A stretch of 64,000 nt of DNA, from NCBI GenBank assembly GCA_025093985.1, contig JACAAK010000007.1, positions 496,001 to 560,000 on the forward strand, read 5' to 3'. Positions within the stretch are counted from its first letter, which is position 1. Each line of letters starts with the position of its first letter. This DNA comes from Calvatia gigantea (lineage: Eukaryota > Basidiomycota > Agaricomycetes > Agaricales > Lycoperdaceae). Positions 11,070 to 22,718 of this stretch are shown here, piece after piece. The notes under the pieces were generated by a model. That model made no database searches. It was not told the origin of the DNA and saw nothing but the letters and a program-made list of their open reading frames with translations. The position numbers and the translations under genes were made by a program.

Positions 11070-12887
11070 ATGGCACCAACCCAGAAAAACTACAAGAAGG
11101 GAAAGAAAGCGGCCATTGTAGCCTCATCCCCCTCTCCTTCCCTCTCTTCAATCTCTTCCCTCTCTACAAAAAACAATTCCCCAGTCAGAAAAGCCCATTC
11201 TCTCCCCTCCTCCCCTCATATTCCTATATCCTACCCTCCCACCATCACACCTGTGGGCCACGAAACCCCAATTCTCCCCACCATCCAAATTAACGAACTG
11301 CTCGAAAAGCCCATCATCACCCTCCCGAATGCCATCTTTACCAAAGACGAGCTCCAACAATTCGCAGACCAGAACAAACAATTCTGGGTTGACGTCTTCA
11401 TCAGCCCGGACTGCATCTACATTCCCCCCTCCACTGAATCATCTCCCAGTACCCCCTGGGATAGACTCACCTACCCAACAAGAATGGGAAGCAGCTCCGC
11501 TGTATCCCAACTTCATTCCCAGCAACCAGACGTACCAAACCCACCCAACAACCCCGAACCAAGAGACCCGCCAGTCTCTTTCTCCAGCGTCGTCGCCGGA
11601 GCCACTCCCCATACCGCTACCTACGACACGAAATCAACCCCACAGCGACTCCTCTGGTCGCCGAAACCAAAGTACGTCTACCCAATCCGGACCGACAACC
11701 CCCCCCCAACACTCCCCTCGGAGCGAGCTGGGATCCCGAAATCTATTAGGGCAGAGCTTCCTGTCCTCGACCAACGACACATTCCCCCCTCCACCGCCGG
11801 CCCCTCTCCAAAGTCCCCCACAACTACCACCGTCAATCCAGAACCCCCCAGGTCGGCCTGGGATGAACGACACCTCACTGAACACTTGGCCACTGGTTAC
11901 ATCGCAGCCAACCCGTCTGACTGAGATCCCGACAGGCGAAGCCGCTTCTCCCCTGAACCCCCCTCTGCGAACAATGGACCTTCGCCCATGGAGTTATGGG
12001 CTAGAACTGATTTCTCATCTGAGGGATCCCTCTGCACGATGGTCTTCAAGGGAGGTCATCAAACTCGCTTCCGCACCGAATATCTACATAATACCAATCA
12101 GCGAAATCACTGGTGCATTATCTGCGACGCCATTTCACAGCTCGAACATCTTTCTCGGGATTATGAGCGTGCTACCGATCGAGCGGCCCTATTTATCCAG
12201 GCATCACGAAGCCTTGGATTACCTCAGGCTTACGCCCGCTACCTCCATGAGCATAGCGTTGAGCCTATCCCACCCTACCAGCGAACTGGCCCTTCTAAGG
12301 TCAGACCACACCAACGAGCCGATTCCCCCACGAGAGAATCCTCCCCCAAACCGCATGTACCTTCCCCATCCACATCTCTTCCATCCAGATGGACAAATCC
12401 CACCTGAACGATTCGAAACGGCCATACACAACTTAATGGGCCAACTGGACCAACTTCTAAGCCTCCGAAACCTATTCGAAAACCCCTCAGTCCTAACTCA
12501 GGACGAGGAAGAACCCCAACCCAACCCCAAGCTATGAACGACCCGAATTTCGACCCGAAGGCCTTTTGTGAAAAATGTGCCAAACTCCATCTCCCTGCCG
12601 TAGGTCACTGGGCCAGTGACTGTGCCTATACCACTTGCCCCATCTGTTGAAAAACCCGCCCTGGCCATTACCGCTGGACCTGCCCCCAATACTTCTGCTG
12701 ACTCTGTGAAACTCTCAACCCGAAACACAAACCAGAAGATTGCCCGAAATACGTCGACCACATCCAAGCTGTTGAAAATATGAAACAACGTTTCCAAGAA
12801 CAAATCCTGGAAAACCCCCATGATGCTTTCGATGATGAATATTACGACGATGGGGTATCTTTGGACTATTCAGTCTTATCCGCGTAA
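11070..12887 (+). pseudogene. G1 ORF3: accessory protein with three zinc knuckles
   Basis: This lies between pol and the 3' LTR, where env sits in some elements, but no signal peptide or transmembrane segment is seen. Its frame runs about 605 codons from ATGGCACCAACC to TAA at 12885 with internal TGA at 11922, 12405, 12648 and 12699. The N-terminal half is Ser/Pro/Thr-rich. The C-terminus has three knuckle-like motifs: C-x2-C-x9-H-x4-C, C-x2-C-x6-H-x4-C and C-x2-C-x6-H-x4-C (about 12565-12735), with two TGA codons in them where Arg would fit. It may be a nucleic-acid-binding, second nucleocapsid-like protein. An overlapping uninterrupted frame (11329-12537) leaves part of the true frame unresolved. 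Confidence 0.65.
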
Positions 12888-12919
12888 ATTTCAGAGTAAT
12901 TTACCTAGAGACGGACTAA

Positions 12920-13545
12920 TGTTATGAACTTACCACACCCCTGGACTCTCCGAACTAACGTATTAACCTTCCTTGCAGACTTTCCATTCTTTCCTCTGTA
13001 TACCCTGGTCCGTTCTTTATTTATTTATCACATGTACTTCTACCTTTGCTTCTTATGATTCATTCTGAATCATGTTCCTGTTTCACCTTCATCTTTTCCC
13101 ACCATCGTACTTCTCTTTACCTGACTCTATCTTCTTATGACTCGTACTCGTTCTTCTATTCATTTCACCTATCCCTATGATTCCTTAGATTACCAATAAA
13201 CCTGTAGTAGTTCTCATTGACTCATATCTACTTACTACATAATCTCTCATCTCCTATTCGCAGCTAGTATATAAACCTTAAGTAGTACTTTGTATTACTT
13301 CAGGTTATTCTAGTAACAAGCTTCCTTATCTTCGCTCGTCTGCTACAAGGCTAACAACCTTGGGGACTGCAGTGACACTTAACTCAGACTTCTCAGGCAA
13401 GCGTGAGCTTCTACTCGAGGAAGCAATCCAAAGCCTGCACAGAAGTCATTGAGACTTGTCGAATACTCCTGGGCTATAGCGTTGAACCTCTCCCTGAGTG
13501 GAGACAATCCGAGCCCGGTTGTGAAGTAAGGTAACGCACGTAACA
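12920..13545 (+). repeat. G1 3' LTR
   Basis: It starts TGTTATGAAC, ends CACGTAACA, and is 626 bp, the same length as the 5' copy. It is followed by the target duplication AACAA at 13546-13550. Confidence 0.95.
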
Positions 13546-13550
13546 AACAA

Positions 13551-15240
13551 GCTCTGGAAGAGATACCCCATACAGATCTGACAGAGAACAGTCTGAGGGA
13601 AAAGACCCTCAAAGAAGTCAGAAACCTAGTACTACAGTACCTCAACCCAGAGAACCACAACCAGTTCCACCTGTTGCCATAACTTCTCAGTCTGTATACA
13701 TACTGAGAGTTGAGCCAAGTGATCCAAGAGAAATTGGACAACATTGACAATATCAATTTAGCTCTCATCTGCCAACCACTACTAAAACAAGAGGATTATT
13801 GTGTGATACAAGAGGTCAAACAAGAGATGAACCTACTGAAAGAGCTTATAGGGAACTTCAACAAGCAGAAAATTCGGACATCTTGGACCCTGAATTTGAT
13901 AAGAATAGAGAAAACTTATCCCCACTTGTCAGCAGACCAAGAACCCCAGTTCTTGAACAGCCAACAACTCAACGAATCCCCGCAATCCTTCCTATCCAAT
14001 GAACAACTAGTTTTCCCACTATCAAACTGACAGGAAGAAATTCTCCTCTTCCAACAATATCCCAATTACCAGGAAATAATCCACCAGTACAACCACCTAC
14101 AACAGGAGGCATGGCTGTAGTACAACTAGGATATACCCTCAAATATCCAAAACCAAAAAGATATTATGGAGACCCAAACCAGTATAGATCCTGGATATCT
14201 AGCATTGATCTCTACTTCAATTCATTTGGAGTCACCCAAGACAGAGAAAAGTGAAATTATGCCTTGGGATTACTTGAAGGAGCAGCTTCTACTTGGAGAC
14301 AAGATTATATCGAAACCCATCAAGCAGGAGCACAGCATACCTGGGATGAGTTTAAAGAAGCATTGGAACAAGGATTTGCCCCAGCTCAACAAACTTATGA
14401 AGCCAAACAAAACCTCAGAAACCTTAAACAGAATAGACAATATATTGAGAAATACATCTCAGAGTTCTCTGTTCTATCATCACAAGTAGGACTTACTACA
14501 GATCACACCACTGTCCAAGCATACTTCGCTCAAGGACTGGACCCAGCAGTCAGACATGAGGCCCTCAGATCTAATCCGACCACAATCACTGATTGGAAAA
14601 ATGCTACTAGAGAAGCTTACAGAATCATTGTAGACCAGCAGTGATATATCACTTCTTCCAAATCTAAATTCAGAAGAAGCAAACCCGGAAGAAATAATTT
14701 CAAACCCAGATATCAGAATATCAAATCCCAGCCCTTCACCACCCAATTTAAACAAAATGAATATGACATGGACGTTGACAGAATCATGGAATCCATTAGT
14801 GCAATCAACTTCTATAATGACAAATCAGAAGAAGAAGAAGAAGTCAACTACAATGGATCAGAGGATGAAGAATCAGAAGGAATTGATGAAGAAGGAATCT
14901 TCCAACTCATTAAACAAAGAAGCACAAATAAAGAACATCAAGCCCTCAAACACATTGTTAACAACATCCTCACAGATGAACAAAGAGCAGCTCTCCAAGC
15001 AGGAGAATGCTTTTTCTGCTGAAAGAAGGGCCATTTCATATGAGATTGTAAGGAGCAGAAGGTTTACTTTAACACCAGAAGAAAGAAGTTTATGGCAAGT
15101 GGAAGCAGCACTGGAAAGACTCCACAATGAGCAAAAGGAAAGAAAACTTTCAAGAAGAAGAAAATAGACCTAAATGCAATGGTTTATGAATTAGAAGAAG
15201 ATGAAGAAGATGACAATGGAAATTATTAAGTATGGAAGAA
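13551..15240 (+). pseudogene. G2 gag, main part with zinc knuckle
   Basis: One frame continues from 4167-4371 and carries TGA stops at 13745, 14000, 14252, 14642, 15020 and 15041. The capsid-like retrotransposon gag domain is at about 14264-14644 (ALGLLEGAASTWRQDY). An acidic linker follows at 14768-14990. The nucleocapsid knuckle at 15010-15050 reads C-F-F-C-stop-K-K-G-H-F-I-stop-D-C; both stops sit where CCHC knuckles commonly have Arg, consistent with CGA to TGA. Gag packages element RNA. The copy is dead. Confidence 0.8.
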
Positions 15241-15309
15241 GATCTAAATGAAATAGATCTTCATAAATCCAGAACAAAATGCTTATTAGCACTGACAACA
15301 ATTTATACG

Positions 15310-15899
15310 AATTGAAGTAAATTAGAAATCAACACATTAATAGATTCAGAAGCAAGCAGAATCTATATTGATACAAAATTTGTCAATAAATTGAAACTAC
15401 CAAGATTCAAACTAAAAACACCAGTTAAAATAACAAATGCAGACAGAACAAGAAATTCAACAGAAAAATGCATTGAATATACAAAAGTCAAAATTAAAAT
15501 AAATGACAAAACAATGGAAATAAAACCCAAAATAATAGTTCTAAGCAAACCATTATTCTTAGGAATAACATGGTTACAAAAATATAATATGGACATAGAC
15601 TGGGAAAAAGCAACCTTAAAATGGAGAGAAGAAGAACAAATTCTTTCCATGGAAACAATGCTATTAGATGAAAGCATTAATACAATTGAAAAAGATGAAT
15701 ACTTTCTAGACAGTGAAGAAGAAATCAATACGAAAGAAAGTACATCACAAAAACTCTTCAATGAATCAAAGAAAGCCAAATGAGAATCAGACCCATTAAA
15801 ACCAGTCCCAAGAAAATTTCACAGATATTTACGAGTATTTAACAAAGAAAAATCTGAGAAAATGCCACCTAGACAAAAATGGGATCATAAAATAGAATT
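15310..15899 (+). pseudogene. G2 retropepsin-like protease and linker
   Basis: A single open stretch covers 15391-15783, with recognisable sequence from about 15310. The order is an aspartic-protease-like core, the LFLGITWLQKYN motif typical of gypsy proteases, then a linker that ends at G3. The catalytic D-S/T-G triad appears as D-S-E, so the enzyme would be inactive. The linker continues after G3 at 27744. Confidence 0.75.
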
Positions 15900-16511
15900 T
15901 GTTATGACCTTAGTCTGAGTAAACCTCAGGTTGCAACTTAGGCTAAGACTTGAGGGTAAGTAAGGGGAGAGAACTAGGTGGTTAAGCATACCAAATACAG
16001 GAGTATGTATGTATGCTTAAATACTGAAGACATCCAGTTGAATGGATAGAGGTAAGTACATGAAATGCCTGATGATAATGGTGCAGTAATACTATGAGTC
16101 AATATTCAGAGATTGCTGAACTAGAATAGGTGAAGCAGGGATGAGGTGGAGTGGAAATGCAGACAAGTGTTGTGAACTTTCATCTATTTACGTCCATTCC
16201 ATACTTGTCTGCATTCCACTCCACCTCATGCCTGTTTCACCTATTCCAGTCCAGCGATCTCTGAGTATTGACTCACAGTACTACTATACCATTATCATCG
16301 GATGTTTCATGTACTTACCTCCATCCATTCAACTGGATGTCTTCAGTATTTAAGCATACATACATACTCCTGTATTCGGTATGCTTAACCACCTAGTTCT
16401 CTCCCCTTACTTGCCCTCAAGTCTTAGCCTAAGTTGCAACCTGAGGTTTACTCAGACTAAGGTCGTAACAACAAGTATGGAATGGACATAAATAGACAAA
16501 AGTTCACAATA
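15900..16511 (-). repeat. G3 3' LTR, interrupted by a solo LTR
   Basis: The two parts are 15900-16167 and 16476-16511. The plus strand starts TGTTATGACC and ends GTTCACAATA. The terminal TG of the element strand appears as TA, so the end is mutated. Just inside, at about 16512-16524, lies the polypurine tract (AACAGGGGGGTAT on the minus strand). Confidence 0.88.
16168..16470 (+). mobile_element. Solo LTR of the G3/G4/G5 family, 303 bp
   Basis: TGTTGTGAAC...GGTCGTAACA is flanked by ACAAG at 16163-16167 and 16471-16475. It lies inside the G3 3' LTR in the opposite orientation. It is the product of insertion followed by LTR-LTR recombination. With the flanking LTR it forms a long inverted repeat. 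Confidence 0.93.
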
Positions 16512-16539
16512 ATACCCCCCTGTTAGGCTTCATGCCTCA

Positions 16540-17517
16540 GGAAGCTCGTCAAAGTCTCCATTCACTATGGCAGTGGTGAGGGCTTTCTTGGTAGCTCCAA
16601 TGAGGAATTTTCCATCATTTGATTGTGTGAAGAAGACAGGTAAATGGCTGCGGCCATCTTGGTGGATAGGGACTGGGACACTGTTGAATGGGAAGTCAGC
16701 AGTGGTGGAGCTGTCCCAGTAGTTCTTGACTATCGATCTCCAGTAGTGTTGGTCTTTCTCTTGTCCTGGTGGTACAATGTGGAATCTTGCAGGTGGGAGA
16801 AAAACCGATATGAGTTGTGGCGGGGTGATGGTTTTTATGAAACAGCGGAGTGCATTGACTTCCTCTTTTATGGAGACTGGTTTCTTTGTCCATGGGGATG
16901 TCAGTGCGAGGTGGCTGGGCAGGGTTGACTGTATTGTGTAACTCGGAGAGGGTGATGTGGATTCTGTTGACCAGGGTGTTGATATTGGGGTTGTCGCTAG
17001 TCTTGTCTCTTCCGAGCAACTTCATGGCTATGTTGGCAAGTTCAAGGAATATGTTGGCAATGTCAAGGTGGTTGAAAACTTCGAGACCTAGGTCAATTCA
17101 GCTCTGAAGCCCTTGGACTTGGTCTCATTCATTGGGGGTGAGGGTAGATTGGTCTAAAGCTTGGAAGATAGCAGGGATGTGCTGATTGGTGGAGGAGGAA
17201 GCATTGGTAAATCCTGCATACATGTCAGCAAAGGTGATGCAGGCAGTAGTGAGGGTGATGTGTCAGTTCACAACTAGTTGTTCATTTTGGGCAGTAATGT
17301 TTTCTATCTCACTGTTGGTTGCTTTGTCAACGTCTTTGAGCAAGGCTTCGAGGAGGCCTTGTGCTGGGGATGGTGTCTTTGCAAGGTTGTAGTAGGTTCC
17401 CTGAGGGGGCAGTGCTCTACTGTTTCCTGGTTCTAGGAATGGTAGTGAGGAGATTCTGGTGAGGGTGGGGTGGACGAGAGAGTCAATGGTGACGCAGTTG
17501 GATTGGGAGGCAGGCAT
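16540..17517 (-). pseudogene. G3 ORF3 (accessory ORF between pol and 3' LTR)
   Basis: It starts MPASQSNCVTIDSLVHPT at 17517 and is homologous along its length to 36248-37231 of G4. No known domain is recognised. Conserved blocks are TPSPAQGLLEALLKD, a helical centre, and a C-terminal region that in G4 ends DGDFDEAS-like just before the polypurine tract. There are stops after TAQNEQLVVN and a frame change later. The pol stop is followed by six bases and then this ATG in the same frame, as in G4, so expression by readthrough or reinitiation is possible. Confidence 0.65.
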
Positions 17518-17523
17518 GTTTGT

Positions 17524-20500
17524 TTAATTTTCTAATCTGGGTTGTCTGTTCAATGTCTTTTGTGTTTTTCTGCCCCCCTTTTTATAGGTATCCTCTGGAT
17601 GCCTTTTCAGGTAGTCCTGTATGATGTCTTTTGCATTCTCCAAGTTGGACTCTGCTATCCACATATCTTCTTTGTTGCTATACCCCTTCCAGTGGACTAG
17701 GAATTGATATCCCCTTCCCCATTTTTGTTGTCCACAGATCTCCTCTACTTCGTACTCTTCTTCATTGTTGATGATCACTGGGTCGGGTGCCAGTGGCTGT
17801 CTTTGACTTGGGAACTTGGCTTGGTGTACTGGTGTCAGAAGCTGTTCGTTGAACACATCATGGATGGCCCATCCATCTGGCAGTGCTAACCAGTATGCCG
17901 CTTCTCCTATCTTTTCCTTAATGAGGAAAGGTCCATACTGCTTTTGGCCTAGCTTCTTTGATGTCTGATTGGTATAGATATTTGTGTTCTCTAGCCACAC
18001 TGTGTTCCCTATTTGGTATGTTTTGGTGTAGGTCTTGTTGCAGTTATATTGCTGTTTCATCTTTTCTTGGTATGTGTGTAGTGCTGATGAGGTGTTGTTT
18101 TGGGTGGTCTGCAGTCTTTTTAGGAATTCCATGGCCATTGGGTTATCTGTTGTTAGCTCGTTTTTTCCTTTCCATGGATTTCTTCCATAGTTTAAGAAGA
18201 ATGGTGTTGCTTGTGTTTCTCTATGTTGCTTGTCATTATACTGAAATTCTGCAATGGGAAGCCATTCTGCCCAGTCATCTTGGCTGTAATTGCAATATAA
18301 GTGGATGTACATTTCTACTTCTCTGTTGATGCATTCTATTTGTCTGTCTGTTTGTGGGTGATATGCTGTTGATAGGTTTTGTTCTATACTGAGTCCTTTA
18401 AATAGTTCCTTGGTGAATTCTGATGTGAACTGAGGTCCTCAGTCACTGAGTACTTTCCTTGGTAGTCCATGTAGCTTCCATATCTTGTCTTGATATATCT
18501 TTGCAATGTCTTTGGATGAAACATCTGTGGTAGTCACTGTGAGTTATATCATTTTTGTGAAGTGGTCTACAATGACCAGTATTGTGTCTTTCCCTTCTGA
18601 CTCTGGTAGTGGTCTGATCATATTGATGCTAACTTCTTCCCAAGGTCCATTTGGGACTGAGAGGGAGTGTAGTGGTGATTTGAGCAGTGCTGTCCTTGCT
18701 TTGTTCCTCTGGCATGCTTGGCATCCTTGGATGTATCTTTTTACATCTTTCTGCATTGTTGGCCACCAGTAATCATGGTTGATTAGTTCCATCATTCTGT
18801 GCTGTCCTGGGTGTCCTGCATCTGGGGTGTTGTGGTATTGCATCAGGATTTCTTCTTGTAGTTTTTGGTCAGGTGGGATGTATGCGCTTTTTTGCTTGTA
18901 GATGATTCCATTGTTCTCCGTGAATTGGGTCCCTTCTTTCTTTAGTTCAGTCAGGACTGCTGTCTCTCATTGGGTCCAGTCTCAGATCCACTCTAGGAAG
19001 TCTGGTTCGATGAACAATTCTGCTCATAGAAGCACTGTATTGTCTGTGCTGTCTGTTTGTAGCCAGCTTTCTCAGATCATAGTGACTAGTTTATCTTCCT
19101 CCTCTTCTGGCATTTGGTGGATTCGGAATAGTAGGTTGGCTTTCATGTTTGTTTTTCTAGGCACATGTTGTAGTGCAAAGTCATAGTCTTGTAATCGTAA
19201 GTACCATCATGCCTGTTGTCCATTTAGCTTCTGTGGTTCTTGGTAGTATTTTAAGTTTTCATGATTGGTCCATATTTCAAACTTTTCTTCAGCATCCAGC
19301 AGGTAGTGTCTCCATTCTTTCAGGGCATGAACAATGGCTAGTAGTTCTTTGTTGTATATTTCATAGTTTCGTTCTGCTGGCAATAGTGTCCATGATGTGA
19401 AGGCGATTGGGTACCACTTATTTTCTTGTAGTTGTGACAGTACACCTTCTAATGCGTAGTCTGATGTGTTGACTTCTACTCTGAACTGGCCTTGCCTTTG
19501 TGGTAATGTCAGGACAGGTTTCTCAGTGATGCATTTCTTAAGCTAGTTAAACAAGGCTTGGTGTTCTTGTGTCCATTCCCATGTGGCTGTCCCTTTTAGT
19601 TTGTTTAATGGTCCCACAATTTTGCTGAAGTCCTTGATGAAGCGTCAGTAGTAGTTGGCAAAACCCAGGAATTTCTCTACTCCTTTGGTGCTTTTGGGTT
19701 CAGGCCAATCCTGTACCAATTTTACCTTTTCTTCTTCCATTTCGATTCGTCTGTGGCCTACTTTGACTCCTAGCATTGGGATTTCTTCCATGTTGAAGAT
19801 GCATTTGGTCCATTTGAAGCACAGGTTATATTGGGCTGCTCATTCTAGGAATCGTATAGTTTGTTCCTTTAGTTGCTCCTTGGTGTTGCCTGGGATGGCG
19901 AAGTCATCCATATAGTTTATAATGTCTTTGTTTTGTAAGAGGTCCTGGAAGATGCTTGTCATCATTCTGGAGAATGTTCCTGGTGAGTTGCTTAGACCAA
20001 AATACATGACTGTTGGCTTGAAGAGTCCCTTGTTGGTGAGGAACACTGCTTTCCATTCATCTCCTTCCTTGATTCAGATATTGTTATATCCCCAGATAAT
20101 GTCAAGCTTGTTGAAATATTTTGCCTTTCCGAGTTTGTCAATAACTTTGCCAATCCTTGGTAGTGGTGTCTTGTCCTTGATTACTATGTTGTTTAATTGT
20201 CAGTAGTCTTGAATAAGTCTTTTGGATCCATCTTTCTTTGGAATGAAGAATGTTGGTGTTGCATATGGGGATTTTGATGGTCATATTCGCCCTGATTCTA
20301 GGTTTTCCTTGATAAATGCTTTGAGTTCATCCTGTTCTTTGATCATCATGTTGTATGTTCCTGCACTTATTTCTTTTGGAGTGTCTTCCATTAAGGTTAT
20401 CTTGTGATCCCATTCAGTTTGCTCTGGAAGTTTATCAAATGTGGTTTTGTTGAATAGGTGTGTGAATGGTTGTACATAGTCTGGTAGGTCTTCCGGTTTG

Positions 20501-21040
20501 GTCAGGTCTGGTTCATCTTCTTCTTCCCATAAGTCCTCTGTAATGGCCATGCTTCATGTTTTTTCTGTGATGGGAATGTTCTGATGGGGAAATTGACAGT
20601 TGGGCAGGCATTAGGTGAATTTGATTTCTCCATTGTTCCAGTCTACCTCTGGGTTGTGTTTGACTAGCCAATCGTGTCCTAGAAAGACTTCCACTTGGTC
20701 TTGTAATTGTACGACTGAGGCCTCAATTTGTTCTTTGTGTCCTTGGATGTCTAAGTTGATTATGGCCATTTTAGTTACTTTTCCTCCTTGATTTGGGGTT
20801 CCATCCATGTTTAGTACCAAGATTTGTTGTTCTAATTTCTGGGTGGGGAGTCCTTCTTCATCTACTAGTTTCTTGCTGATGCTACTGGTAGTGCACCCTG
20901 AGTCAACGATTGTACTGACTGTGATTTCTTTTCCCATTGTTTGTATTTTTCCTTTTAGGTTTAGTTTGCGCTTTCTTCTCTGAGGAATTGTGTAGAATTT
21001 GTCTGATATCCTAGATACAAGCTTTTTGACTCTTGAGGTA
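17524..21040 (-). pseudogene. G3 pol: protease, RT, RNase H, integrase, chromodomain
   Basis: Protease has V-D-S-G-C-T-T-S near 20900 and FLGHDWLVKHN. RT has WGYNNI, MYFGLSNSPGTF and an intact Y-M-D-D (near 19905). RNase H has SDYALEGVLSQLQ and ALKEWRHYLLDAEE. The integrase zinc region reads HPGQHRMMELINHDYWW ... CQACQRNKA; the D-D-E core has degraded third-position sequence (QTDRQIECINREVE). The chromodomain is EEYEVEEICGQQKWGRGYQF ... WKGYSNKEDMW near 17640-17760. More than fifteen in-frame stops are present, predominantly TGA. It ends at TAA 17524-17526. Confidence 0.9.
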
Positions 21041-21044
21041 GCGC

Positions 21045-22153
21045 TTACTTGGAGTCTTCAGAAAAATCCTTTTTCTCTTCTTCAGTGGTTTCTTCTACCC
21101 TCCAGACTTGGATCTTCTTGGGTATAGTACAAGCTTTGGCTATGTGTCCCTTCTTGCCACAATTGTAGCATATTAACCCCTTGGGTTTTTTGCAATCTTT
21201 GGCAATGTGGCCAAAAATGCCACAGTTGTAACATTTTGGTTCCCCTTTGTTGTTGAAGACATGATGCCTACTTCCTATCTCCATGGGCTTGCCCATTCCT
21301 CCATAAGTGGTGCCGGTGTTTGTTTTCTTGTCTCCTCGGTACTTGGATGCTTCATATCCTTGTCCAATGGAGAGTATGGCTTCCTTCCATTCTGCATATG
21401 TGTCTGGCCTGGCCAAGGGTGGGTAGCCAGTGATTGTGTGTATTATATCTTGTCAGGCATTTTTCTTAAGTAGGAACATGGTGTGCTTGCTATCAGTTCT
21501 GGCTTTACTTTTTAAAACCTCAAATTCGATTAGGTAGTTGGTGGTATTTCGATTTCCTTGTTTGAATTTTTCAATCTGCCATTCTACTTTACTGTTTGAG
21601 GCATCGTCTGAGAAGGTTCTTCTAAAGTCCTTGGAGAAGACCTTCCAGTCTACTGAGTCTTTGGATTCTAGGATGGTCGGTGCTTTCATGGCCATGTATG
21701 CTCCTGCAGTTCCTTCTCACAGTCTGGCTAGGACTGCTATAGCTCAGTGATTGGCCAAGGCAATCTTGTTAAATTTCATAAAGAGCATTATAGCTCTCCA
21801 CCAATCATCAAACTTGGTGCGGATGCCATCGAAAAACCCTGGGTCTGGCACTAAGCCTTTCCCACTGGGTGCTGTTACAGGTACTACTGCATTGTCGGTC
21901 ATATCAGAGTCAGTTTCTGATTCAGTTTCATTTGAGCTTGATTTGTCTGATTTCTCCTGATAGATTAGCTCTTCCTCTGCTAGGTCGAGTTTGTTTAGAA
22001 GTTCTGATAGTACTTCTTCTTCTGCTGGGTTTGCTCCAGGTTCGTTGTGTATTTCTCTGGTTGGCTCTTCAGGTACTTCAGCGTTCCCTGTTTCTTCTTC
22101 ATCTGATGTTTCGGATTCGTCATCAGTAACTTCAAGATTTGGTTCTCTATATT
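21045..22153 (-). pseudogene. G3 gag, main part (start codon lies beyond C2 at about 27352)
   Basis: The first codons (ATGAGCTCGAACC, about 27352-27337) are separated from the rest by C2. After an acidic Glu/Ser/Asp-rich N-terminus, the capsid-like region includes DPGFFDGIRTKFDDWWRAI and VDWKVFSKDFRRTF. Two CCHC knuckles follow, [14 protein letters not shown] and [14 protein letters not shown], both intact (about 21130-21240). Stops occur in the middle (near 21748, 21718 and 21453). The frame ends SEDSK-stop, with pol open in the -1 frame. Confidence 0.85.
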
Positions 22154-22158
22154 CGTCT

Positions 22159-22521
22159 TGTAGAAAATCTGTAAAAACTCAGTAACTCGTTATATGCACG
22201 AGAACTATATATATTAGTCACCTGTAAAAACTGGTGATAGAATGAGCTTGGGTCTGGCTATGGAAGGAAGGATAACATACCTCAGTAACTTGTTATATGC
22301 ATGAGAACTGAGGTATTCAGCTAATGAGACTATGGTACTTAAGCAATATCATAAGGCAGGGTCGTATGCAAAAACTTCATGTATCTAAGAGTCACGGCAC
22401 TATGTTAAGTGTCCATCTATGAAATAGGTGCCCACTGTGTAAGTCTAACTGGCACGACAGTGGGTGCTCTGATGGCCAGTATGGCACTCCGCATGTCTTG
22501 GAGCAGTTTGGCAATTCAACA
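22159..22521 (-). repeat. C2 3' LTR
   Basis: 363 bp; starts TGTTGAATTG on the minus strand. Equal in length to 26969-27331. Confidence 0.93.
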
Positions 22522-22718
22522 CTCCCCTTCAAATCGTGGAGAGACCGAGCTCAGAGGTGAAATGCTTCACCTTGGGTAAGGGAAGTGCCTTGGTGAATAT
22601 GTCGGCAACCATGTCTTCAGTTGGGCAGTAAACGAGGTGTAGTTTTCCTTCTTCAATGACCCATTGAATGAAGTGATATCAGATGTCGATGTGCTTGGTA
22701 CGAGCATGAAATTGGTGA

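Larger units (their letters stand above)
4372..13545 (+). mobile_element. G1: full-length Ty3/gypsy chromovirus-type element, 9174 bp
   Basis: It has two 626-bp LTRs that differ at only about a dozen sites by eye and a perfect 5-bp target duplication AACAA (4367-4371 and 13546-13550). The order is LTR, self-complementary primer site, gag, protease-RT-RNase H-integrase-chromodomain, a third ORF with zinc knuckles, and LTR. CpG is much more frequent than in the other elements here, so this is probably the youngest insertion. It is nonetheless inactive as read: one TAA in gag, one small indel near 8235 and nine TGA codons in pol and ORF3. Confidence 0.95.

Noticed and set aside
8414..12701. Possible genetic code change (TGA read as Trp) in the elements
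   Set aside because: Trp is encoded by TGG throughout; the TGA sites align mostly with Arg in relatives; host MCD4 terminates at TGA. CpG decay of CGA explains them.
11070..12887. Env-like third ORF
   Set aside because: No signal peptide, transmembrane helix or furin-type site; zinc knuckles point to nucleic-acid binding.
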